Source of the DNA: Dichetophora obliterata
Lineage: Eukaryota > Arthropoda > Insecta > Diptera > Sciomyzidae
NCBI GenBank assembly: GCA_963920525.1
Contig: OY986438.1
Location: forward strand, 99,063,349 to 99,127,348
Direction: 5' to 3'
Length of the DNA: 64,000 nt
This document shows, piece after piece, positions 1-9,894 of the stretch. The position numbers and the translations under genes were made by a program. How positions within the stretch are numbered: the stretch's first letter is position 1; every line of letters begins with the position of its first letter. The notes beneath the pieces were generated by a model. The model was given only the letters and a program-made list of their open reading frames with translations. It was not told the origin of the DNA and ran no database searches.

Positions 1-164
1 AGGGTCGTTATAACCAAATTCCACTGTATATCGGATAAATATGAAATATTTATTTTTCCTGTTAAGATATACGTATGCATACTTTAAAAGCAATTTAAAA
101 TTTAAATTTTAGTTAAAATATATTTTTAAGATGAAAAATATAAGCATAGTATAAATAATTCGAA

Positions 165-201
165 TTTATTTTTATTATTTATTTATTTATTTATTTATTT
201 A
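165..201. repeat. TTTA microsatellite
   Basis: Short run of TTTA units in AT-rich DNA. No gene is visible in the first 500 bases. Confidence 0.85.
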
Positions 202-256
202 ATTAATTTGAGATCTAACAAATTAGCTTTAGATCAAGTGAGTTTTTTAAGAAGGC

Positions 257-329
257 AATAACAACAACAACAACAATAACAACAATAACAACAATAACAA
301 TAACAACAACAACAACAACAACAACAACT
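257..329. repeat. CAA/TAACAA microsatellite
   Basis: Interrupted trinucleotide tract of ACA units with TAACAA variants. It directly abuts the dispersed motif that starts near 331, so it may be the simple-sequence tail of a degraded retroelement read on the minus strand (inference). Confidence 0.85.
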
Positions 330-430
330 ACTCTGTATAGAGTCAATCACTTGGCTGACTAGACAGTCTGTTTCGGAAATCTCTACATTTCCTCTTCAGT
401 AGTCTTTGTTTAAAGTTGTACATGATTTCA
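330..430. repeat. Dispersed repeat next to CAA tract, copy 1
   Basis: The motif CTCTGTATAGAGTCAATC at 331-348 recurs at 39912-39929. Both copies are preceded by ACA repeats and followed by loosely similar sequence containing CAGTAG and GTTTAA-AGTTGTA elements. The shared context indicates two copies of one unnamed repeat family. Confidence 0.6.
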
Positions 431-509
431 CACATTTGGAATTCATTCATTTGAATTATATAGAAGAAATTGAACGTTCGAATTGGCTACTTAATCATAT
501 GATATCTTA

Positions 510-2133
510 AAGCAGTAAGCTGGTTTTTCACTATTTTAGGTTTGTTTGTACACATTACTTTTTTGTTTGTTTATTTTTGCCATCAAAGCATAAAAAATCA
601 CGTGATTTCGTGTGTGCTTTTTACTTTCCTCAAACCATTGGACAACAAGTGAAGATACGAAAATGCAAAATAACGATGCTGAAACTTATATTAGCTGCTG
701 ACCAAAGATTTGTCGATTCTATACTTCAGTTGAAATGCACTTGAAGCCGCTTCAAGCCACTTGTTTCGACTTTTTTGTAATTGTTTTCTGTTTATTTTTG
801 TTGCCTTCTTGTTGCGTTTTTATTTCGAATTTTTTGCGGTTTCGTAAAAGAAGTAACGAAATAAACAAATCCTATTAACACTTTTGTACGAGGAAATGGG
901 AGAGAGAGAGAAGGAAATGGAAGAAATTTTGTTAACCTTTGATTTTTTGTTTCAGATGCAACGCACTTGCAGCCGCATGACTGATAGATGTAATACCGTA
1001 CCGACCACGTAGTACCCTCGCGAGGGAAGCGACACGAGGGACCATGAATAGCAAGCCTTGTTTGTGTTTGTTAGCTCGTGTTTGGTGGACACTGTTGTAA
1101 ACTGATTGACCGTGTTATAAGGTCCGCATAGCTTCGCACTAAGTAAAAAAGAAGCAACCGAACGCAATTTCCTAATCTCGCGTGCTTCTTTCTTTTCATG
1201 TTGATCTTCTTTGTTGCTAGCGTTTGTTGCGATTCAAGGAAATTAAAAAGCTATTGTCAGCTCAAGTGTGCAGAAATTTTTTTTTTTTTTACTTATATGA
1301 CTATTTTTTAGTAGAAAGCAAATTATTTGCGTTTCGCCAGAGTGTGTTGGAATTTGAAGAATTCAGTTTGTCTCTGCACATTCGCTTCATATTATATTGC
1401 TATTGTTTTCCACGCAAAATCGATCACGACCACTTTCGTCTTCTGATAACAAACAGAAAAGCGCAAATGATAACAAACGCAAAAGATCTTCTGTAATAAG
1501 TTTCTTCAGAAGAAAAGTACAGAAAAACGTTTGCTATTTTGTCACTTCATTTTTCAATCCTTTTTTCTGCGCATAGATAAAAAAAAAAAAATGCAAAACT
1601 GCGTTCTCGTTATCTTGCGCTCATTATACTTTGGCGCTCATTGGTTTTTGCATACAAGAAAACCAAAGCAAAGGATCAGCAAGTTCGCAACAGAAAAACA
1701 TGTTCGTTGTTATTGTTGTGTTTTTGGTTTGATTAAACTTTGCTTGTTTTTTTGTAACAACAAATGCTAAAATTTAGAGGAAAACAAAAGCTTCATTTTT
1801 TTCATCCACTTGCTTTTGATCCCACGAAAAAACGAAGAGCAGCCGCAAAAGCAAAAGCAAAAGCAAAAAAAAATTAAATATATTTATTTAATGAAAATAA
1901 TAAGTAAGCATCGTGGAAAATAAAACTAAACACATGCAAACCGTGGGAGAGAGCGAGAAAGCAACAATCGGCATGCTGAATACCAGCGCACAAGTCGTTC
2001 TAAGCTGCTTGTTCGGCTGGCACAGTACGCATTTTGAGCTTATTTCATATGATTGTATGTGCAGCATTTTTCAGCTTTCCCTCTCAGTTCGGTTCGGTTC
2101 GGCAAAGCAAGAAGTCGCCACTATAAACGCTCC
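510..2133. mobile_element. Foldback element A (Harbinger-like family)
   Basis: This segment is an imperfect reverse complement of element B (2353-3875). Matching blocks include 523-660 with 3630-3765, 738-835 with 3476-3570, 940-980 with 3113-3150 and 2020-2133 with 2353-2460. Its right end reads CACTATAAACGCTCC, the family terminus. The expected left terminus is absent, so the left end looks degraded. Short ORFs inside are shadows of palindromic AT-rich DNA. A carries several hundred bases between about 1400 and 2020 that B lacks. Confidence 0.65.
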
Positions 2134-2188
2134 GTTGGGGCACGTTGTGTTCCTATTTATTAAAAAAATCTGAATATATATCGCATAA

Positions 2189-2349
2189 GGGAGCGTTCAT
2201 AGTGGCGACTTACGACAGAACCGAGCCGAGCTGAAACTCAAAAACTTTTGAGAGCAATGAGGAACGCAAGTCATGCATCTTTTTTCCCCAATGCATTTCT
2301 AAGTTTCAGCTCGGCTCGGCTCGGTCGTAAGTCGGCACTATAAGCTCCC
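2189..2349. mobile_element. Foldback MITE C, TAA-flanked
   Basis: A 161-bp palindromic element with ends GGGAGCGTTCATAGTG and CACTATAAGCTCCC and GAGCCGAGCTGAAAC-type inner arms. It is flanked by TAA at 2186-2188 and 2350-2352. A 3-bp TAA/TTA duplication is the hallmark of PIF/Harbinger insertion. There is no coding capacity. The right TAA is shared with element B. Confidence 0.7.
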
Positions 2350-2352
2350 TAA

Positions 2353-3875
2353 GGGCGCGTTTATAGTGGCGACTTGTTGCTGGACCGAACCGAACCAAGA
2401 AGGAAAGCTGGAAAACGCTGCATATATAATCATATGAAACAAGCTCAAAGTGCGTATAGTGCCAGCCGAGCTGGCAACTTCAAGTGACTTGTGCGCTGGT
2501 TTCCATCTTCCCGATTGTTGCTTTCTCGCTTGCTCGCACGGTTTGCATGTGTTTTGATTCATTTTACACGCTGCATGCTTATTACGTTGAATGCTTAATA
2601 ACATGAAATGGAAAAAGAAAAAGGAAAACATTTTTTTTTTGTTTTTGCTGTTGCTCCTTTTTTTCGTACGCAAGAAGTACGTGCTAAAATAATTTATCAA
2701 ACGGTTGCGATTCATAAAGCGCGGAAAAGAATAGCAATATAATATGACGCAAACGTGCGGCAGCAAACTAAATTCCTCGGAAAAATATTGATATACGCAA
2801 AAAACAACAAATTGCAGCACACTTACTGCCAGCATCGCGATCGATTCTGTATTTCCTTGATTTCATTCATTCAACTAAACAAAGAACACACTATAGGAAC
2901 AAAGAAGACCAACAAGAAAAGTAATAAGCACACAAGAACACGAAATTGCGCTCAGTTGTTATGCTGCATTTTCTTGCCCGCCAAAAATACACACAGAAAC
3001 AGCACTTTAAAGAAGCAACGAAGATAAATTTCTATCAACTGTTGCACACAGAAAACGAAAAGAGAAATAGTGAAAAAAGCTAAACCAGCCGGCGAAGCAA
3101 TTCGTCGATTAGCGGCTGCAAGTGCGTTTCATCTAAAACAGAGAATTGAAGATTATCAAATTTTCTTATGTGCGCTCTTCCTTTCCATTTGATTTTGAGC
3201 ACAAAAGTAAACAAACAAAAATAGCAGCAACAAGATAACAACTTTGTTTAAATTAGTTGTATATTGCTTTGTTGCAAAATCAAAAATAATACAACAAAAA
3301 CAAAATCTAAAGAAAAAGTTAAAAAAAGTTTAAACCAGCTGGATGATCAAGTGGCTTCATGCGGCTTGAAGTGCGTTTTAGCTGAGTCATAGCATCGAAA
3401 AGTCTTGGGCCAGCAGCAGATGTAAGTTTTTTTTAATGTGAGTTCTTTTAACGATCTTCTTTTTTGTCAAAAAAAAATTTGAAATAAAAACACAACAAGA
3501 AGGCAACAAAAACCAGCAGAAAACACTTGCGAAAAAAGTCGAAACAAGCTGGTACCTCAAGTGACTTGAAACGACTTGCAGTTGCAGGAAGCGCGTTTCA
3601 GCAGCGTTTTTCGCATTTTCGTCTCTGCACTTGTTGTCCGCTGGTTTGAGGAAAGCAAAATGAATAAACGAAATCATGTAGCTTTTTTGATGCTTCGGTT
3701 GCAAAAATAAACAAAAAAAAAACTAATATATACAAACAAACCCAAAATAGTCAAAAACCAGCTGAAACAAGTCACCAGCGACAAGCGCGCACTATACGCA
3801 CTTCCAGCTGCTTAAAGCAGGACGCGTTTCCAGCTCGGTCCTGCCCAGCAACCAGCTGGCACTATAAAAGCGCGC
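2353..3875. mobile_element. Foldback element B (Harbinger-like), TAA-flanked
   Basis: A 1.52-kb element with ends GGGCGCGTTTATAGTG and CACTATAAAAGCGCGC, flanked by TAA at 2350-2352 and 3876-3878. Roughly 120 bp of each end are related, both holding TTGCTGG, AGCTGGAAA and AAGTGCGTATAGTGC blocks. Its left-end interior (TATAATCATAT, AAGCTCAAAGTG) is nearly the same as in the element at 13041. No transposase is present, so it would depend on one supplied elsewhere (inference). Confidence 0.7.
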
Positions 3876-3878
3876 TAA

Positions 3879-4953
3879 GGCAATATATGTGTAGATTTTT
3901 TTAAAAAATATGAACTCAACGGAATTAATAAACGATACGTTTTGTTTTTCAAAGCTGTTGTTTTTCAAAATGCGAAAAGTCTAAATGCTCCGCCTTCGTT
4001 AAAGAAATTCAATCTTTTAATAGTTCTCAGTTTTATTTACCCATAATGGATTCATTTTCCATAGTTTGCCAAGCAAATAAATCAAAAGACGCTGAACACA
4101 TTGCGTTTGAGTTTACAGCTGATAACAATTCAAATGAATTTAAATTAAATACACAGGCTAGTTCAAATAATAATATAATTAAATTAAAACTAAAGGTGAC
4201 TCATATAATTTGTAAATGTATTTAAATACAAGATGTTAAAAAATTTATAACATAATTTGTTGATTTTGTGACGAAATTACTCTTTTTGCACAAAAACGTG
4301 GTCAACCTAATTTTCCCCGCTTTTAAGAGTGTTATTCCCGTTTTCCTTTTTGGGTTGAAAATTGCCGCAAAATTGAGAAAATTCCCTTCTCTGGCAACAC
4401 TGCTAATAACAAAAGTCAAACAAAGGGAATCACACAAAGTGAGCAGCTGATTTGTGTAAATTTTTGTTGTGAAAACAAAACTGAATTGATAAGTGAATTG
4501 GTGAAGCTTTTTAAAAACATATTTTATAAATGCTATAAAACCAAACCAAAATGCTTTAAAAACAGTATTTATTTCGTTGCTCAAATTCTCATTGAGCACC
4601 ATGCAAAAGGAATTTCCTTTTCCTCTTATTAACACAATCTTACTCAGTTGCTACCTACACGGCTGTGTGTATTCCTTCATTCATTGTATTCATTTCGCTA
4701 GATGTATCGAATATTGTACCGAAATTTTATTCACAGAATAGCACAAGAATTTAAGTTAAATTCATTTTGAGTACTCTACTGTTTTTAGTGCAATTCACAA
4801 ATGTTTTCTTTCTATGTTTACTTGTGCTCATTTATAATCGTTAGTGTTGCAGTTGCTCCCAAATGCATTCATGCAAATTTTTAGTGGCCACCGGAACACA
4901 TTTGGGTTGTTGCCTGGCGTACTCAACGTTTTTGTGTGATTTGATATTATTGC
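3879..4953. other. No recognisable gene
   Basis: AT-rich sequence with nothing assignable. A minus-strand open frame of 137 codons (4222-4635) has no recognisable domain and low-complexity composition. I treat it as chance. Confidence 0.5.
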
Positions 4954-4957
4954 TTAA

Positions 4958-5698
4958 GGCCCTATTCTCTTTCAGCAAAAAATTTTTTTCGACTTTTTTT
5001 TTTTTGCATTTTTTTATAGCTTGGACATTTAAGAATATAACCCTAAAAGGGTTTTTTGAAATTCGAAAGGCTTTAGAAGATATGGCCATTTTTGTGGGGT
5101 CATGTCTTCGCTAAAATGAGTAGTTTTTATGTTGCTTTGAACTTTGAACGCGTTTATCTCGAAACCACGTTTTTCGAGCTGGCGGCCACGATTCCGCCAG
5201 TTCTACTAAACCGATTTGGATGAAACAAAATTTAATCGACGTAGAATTGTCACCATTCTGGCCCGTAGTAAAATAAAAATTTTGCGATTTTTTTTACTAT
5301 TTTTTTTTTACACTAAACTACAAAAAAATGGGTCCAAATTCGATTTGTCAATTTCAAGTGGCCGCCATTTTGTCAAAAAAAATCGCAAAATTTTTATTTT
5401 ACTACGAGCCAGAATTACATCTATGCTGATCATAACTCTATATTTGTTTTTTTTTTCAGATGCTCCTGACGGCTGGAATCGTGGCCGCCAGCACCATGCC
5501 TTTTTTTTTTGAGGGCCAACTTTGACGGTGCCATCATCTATGGACAGCCCCTATATCGCGGCGAAAAAAATTTTTTTATTTTCTTTCATTCATTACTAAT
5601 TCAATAAAAAAAACAAAATTCAAATATCTTTTTGCGTTTTCAAATGAGAATTTTTTCAAAAAGGGTCCAAAAACAGCAAGCTAAAGGAGAATAGGGCC
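4958..5698. mobile_element. TTAA-flanked MITE (piggyBac-type)
   Basis: A 741-bp element bounded by TTAA at 4954-4957 and 5699-5702, with ends GGCCCTATTCTCTTT and AAAGGAGAATAGGGCC. TTAA duplication with short TIRs is typical of piggyBac non-autonomous elements. It holds an inner palindrome: the GGCGGCCACGATTCC block near 5180 pairs with GGAATCGTGGCCGCC near 5475. The small ORFs inside are palindrome artefacts. Confidence 0.75.
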
Positions 5699-5702
5699 TT
5701 AA

Positions 5703-7560
5703 TGATATTTCCAAAGACTATTTTTGGGCTCACAACATTGTATTCGGATGTGCTGGCAGCTTCGTCATTGTAAACAATCCCATGCATTTCATACAGCTTG
5801 TTGTTTTATACAACTTCAAGTGTATTAGCAGCAACATGTGTATTCTACTACATCTTCTCTCCTTCTCGCTCTCTTATTTTGGTTTATTTCTGCAGCAGAA
5901 ATATTTTTCTATCTTCAAGCATTGCTGACTGTTTCTGATGAGCGTGCGCGCATGCGCATAAGCCTGGCTGGCATAACTAGTAATTAAATTCTTAACGGTG
6001 TAAACATGTTAATGAATTTTCATTTTTAAATAAATTTAATTCTGTTTTGGTTTTAATTTTTTTCTACATTTAAACAGCAAGTGAAAACGAAACGTTATTT
6101 TCTTCTGACTAACTAACAGCAACAACATTTCAAAGAAAGCTGCTGAACATTTTTACTCAGCTGACCCTCTTATCAACACTTTGTGCGGGTTGGATAACTG
6201 TCTAACTGTCTCATTTGTCTTTCGCAGGATTTTTACCGCTTTTAAAGCTACTTTAGATGAGTAGTTTATTTATTTGAAGCATTTTTTTTTAATAAATTAA
6301 AAATTTAAACCGAGTGTTTTCTTTTATAACTATTCAACGTAATTACTATCTAAGCCAGTCTTTTTTCTGTTTGCCATAAGCTTTTGTTGTCATATTTGGC
6401 TTGTTTCATTATAATAGCTGTGAATTCAACAGCTTGTTTATTCATTACCAATGCAAATTTGTACTGTTTTTTGCTTTGTTAACGTGAATTTCTCTTCAGT
6501 ATTTTTTCGGATGAATATTTCGTTTGCTGGAATTCATCTCTTCTCATTAATAAAGTGACATCGTGTTTGCCATAATTTTATTTGATAGTTTTGAAAAATC
6601 TGCTTTATTAACCAAACTTAAGGAGGTTACTGACTTGACCGTTTTACATTGATAATGAGGTACAATTTTCTCGGGAACGGCTTGATCAATTTAAATAATT
6701 TTGTGTACACATATTATTTTAGTAAGACTAAGGTTTATGACCAAAGGAATTTTAAATATATATAAAAATAATTTATTTATAAGCTGTGAAAGTTTAAAAA
6801 AAAAAATTGAATGCCTAAAAAATAATTGTAATCAACTATTTGAAATTTCCTCTGTTTATGTTAGCTAGTACTATTGTACCTATCGGCAAAAAAAAAAATC
6901 ATCTTGATATCTGTTATCATTTTTAAGAAAAGTGATCCAAAATGGAAAAACATGCGAAAGTAAAACGTTTTAGGGCAGCAAAAAACCTCCGCACTGCCGG
7001 TGATCAGATGATCACCGACCTTCTTAGATTTTAATTACTTTTTTGAGCACATTTATTCATGGGAAAATTCTGTGGTTTGTTTTCTTTTGTGCTAAATTGA
7101 ATGAGTTATCATGTTTAATGATAAGTATTTACCACAAAAAAGAAATTTACAGAATTATTTTTATTTTCTTTGGCACTATAGTTTTCTTATGATCATAAAA
7201 TGTTTTTAGTGAAACTGCATGGGTAAATTTAGATCGAATACTGAATTCCAAAGCTGTGTGACCTATAACTTCAAAGCTATTCGATATCAAAAATTTGTGT
7301 TGAATGTGTGGTGCCACTCCCTCTTGCTAAACGCCCAACTATGTTATCAGGGCAACGGCACGTATTAGCTTTGCGCACAACCTGTTAATGAACAGGCAGC
7401 GAAATTTTTTTGTCGCAAGCTAGTACGCTGTAGAAGCGAAAATTATTGCTATGTTGCCAAATTTCCATTCGTGAGTGGAGAGTTGAAATATCAAAATTTC
7501 GCTGTCGATAATATGCCCTTACATTTAATTGGCGCGGAAATTTGCCATTCAACAATAAAA
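5703..7560. other. Non-coding AT-rich stretch
   Basis: No supported gene. A perfect 9-bp-arm palindrome, CGGTGATCA-GA-TGATCACCG, lies near 6999-7018 and may mark a degraded element end (inference). Confidence 0.5.
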
Positions 7561-7757
7561 CATAAGCAGTAAGTATGCTTAAGTGTTGAATTTGTTATTT
7601 AACAAATTTATTGTTGCATTTATATAGTTTATTAATGTGTAGTCTTGCCTTTTATAGGATATAAAATTGCAGCAATAAAAATATGAATTTGTCAACCACA
7701 ACAGCAAGTGCTTTTTCTCCACACCGAAATTTCGCGTGTGCCCAAAAATTTTCGTTC

Positions 7758-8051
7758 CTACAGCATACAAGCTTTAATAAGTTGAATAAGTCTTCTGCGA
7801 ATAGTGAATAACTCTTTTTGAATAACTTTTACTGAAGCAGAAGGGTCATACTTGCTAAAACGCCTTTCATCTGCAATTGACGTTTTTTTTCGACCTCGAG
7901 TTTCAGGCTTTGAACTGAATTTTATTGCATTAAAAATCATTGGAGCTGTACACCCTATTATTTTTTGGATTTCTCTGTACGATTTTCCATTTTTTCTGAG
8001 TTTTAAAATAATTTCTCTTTTTTCATTGGTACAGTGCTTAGCGCGACCCAC
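7758..8051 (-). pseudogene. Tc1-like transposase, N-terminal HTH fragment
   Basis: The frame has the paired-like helix-turn-helix layout of Tc1/mariner transposases: a KREIILKLRKNGKSYREIQK first helix pair, then KPETRGRKK, which matches the usual GRPRK-type linker, and the start of a second HTH. No DDE catalytic domain follows, because the downstream frame breaks at once, so this is a remnant. The conserved frame begins just after CTTTTAG on the minus strand, which could be a splice acceptor, so the true ATG may lie upstream across an intron (inference). I see no TIRs. Confidence 0.65.
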
Positions 8052-8059
8052 TAAAAGTA

Positions 8060-8497
8060 TAAAAAAGCTTTTTATTTTCCGAGTAACATAAAAATAACTT
8101 AAAAATTAATACATCGACTTACTTTAAATAAAAAGCTTTTTATTTTATTTTGATTGCATTATTTTTAAAAATTAACTTGCTCGCTACTGTTTTTTTGAAC
8201 AGCTCCAATCCCCACTGAAGTTATTCTGCGACTGATAGTTCGTATTGTAACAACAACTATAACAACTTTCTTTGTATTTTTTAATTGTGCACATGTGTTG
8301 CAACTTTCTGTGAATTAGCTACAAATTGTGCGTATTGGAAATGGAAAAAATTCTGTGGAAGCACCTTGTGCATTCGCGCTACTATTATTTTGAACACAAC
8401 TGTACATGAGTACCAGAGATCTGCAAGCGATGTCATTTTTGCTACTTGCAATCTACCCTCAACAAATACAGTGCCAGTATGACCGCACTACGCAAGC
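8060..8497. other. No recognisable gene
   Basis: AT-rich sequence between the Tc1 fragment and the hAT element. The 65-codon frame at 8285-8482 shows no domain and is treated as chance. Confidence 0.4.
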
Positions 8498-9894
8498 GCT
8501 GCGATCAGTGTTGCCGCATCGATTCTGAAAAAAGTATCTATGAAAAGGCAAAAAAAGTACCCAAAAGTATCCACATTTGAAAAAAAAAATATCCACGTAT
8601 CAAAATCCAAAAACCAATAATATATTAATTTTTTAAAAAACAAAAATACAACTTCAATATTTTTTAATAATGAAACCCAACTTTCTAAGGTTCCATAATA
8701 ATTTTATTTAATTTTAAACCTAACAAATATTTTTATTGAAATAAAATAATAAGAAACAAAACATGTCTAATAATATTAAAAAGAGAAAAATTCAAAAGCA
8801 ATATACAAAATAATATGTAATTGCATAAAAAAGGAACAAAATTAAACAACTTATTCAGTCTAGTGTAAAATAAATTATATGGGTTGCTATTGCCTTTAAT
8901 TATATTAAGCTAAAATTGCTTGTTGAAAAAAAAAATAAAGAGATTTAATTTAAAACATTTATTGTGAAAAGACTATAATACAAGGACTAGAAATTTTATT
9001 TACGTAAATAATGCAAGAAGCAATATTCCAAAAACTTTTTTTTTTTTTAATGCATCTCTTCTCGTTAGGTAGCGTAAAAAGTAGTCGTTTTCAGACAGAG
9101 TCAAGATATTTTGGTCCCAATTTATCGGAAACAAAAAAAGAAATTAAAGTGTATATAAATAAGAATACTTGTCGCTACATCCTATAATAGAATTATTAAG
9201 TTTCGTTACAATTTGCAATCGTTACGGGAGTCTTTAATGTTTAAATAACAGATTTTTTTAATAAGTCGCGCCAATTTTTTACTATTGGGCCAAACCGACA
9301 ATAAATGTCTTAACCCAATAATGACAACATATGATATATCATATGCGATAAAAGCAATTTTTAAAAATTCCTCAAAAATCCTCAGCCACTTTAAAGCTTT
9401 TGCTTCCAACAGTAAGAGAAGGCCAAAAGTAGGCTTTTTCCAAAAAAATTTGTAAAATCTACATTAAAAGCCTTTTTCTGTACTTTTTCGCGCCAGTTCT
9501 TGCAGTATTTTAAAAAAAGTGAACAATGCCACTCAGGTGAATTATTTTGTTTTATAAACCTCAAGAAAAAAGAAAATATAATTAAAAAAGTGCATTAGGT
9601 TAAAGTGAAACGCCAACGCTACGAAATGAAAATTTTCCAATTTATCATTTTTCTAATTTTTTTTTAGATTTTTTATTTCTCTACTTACAGACCCCTTATG
9701 CGTTTATAATCATGCGCTTCGCCACAGCCAAATCCTTTAGATTTTTTTTTTAAACTTCAGAGTTTTCCGTCTAATATTAGTACAAGCTTTTGCTGAAAAT
9801 TTCAAAAGCTAAACTCAACGGGTTGTGGTAGTGAGCATTAATAGGTTAAAATATGTTTTTTATTTTTTTTCAATGTGCAATGTCATCTTAAATT

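Noticed and set aside
2338..2835. 165-codon minus-strand frame
   Set aside because: Lies within foldback element B, has no domain and contains Phe/Lys runs; a by-product of palindromic AT-rich DNA.
4222..4635. 137-codon minus-strand frame
   Set aside because: No recognisable motif, no splice or promoter context, biased composition.
6999..7018. CGGTGATCA palindrome as a regulatory operator
   Set aside because: No gene nearby; more likely part of a degraded element.
9206..9409. 67-codon minus-strand frame as a hAT transposase remnant
   Set aside because: No hAT motif can be seen in it or in nearby frames.
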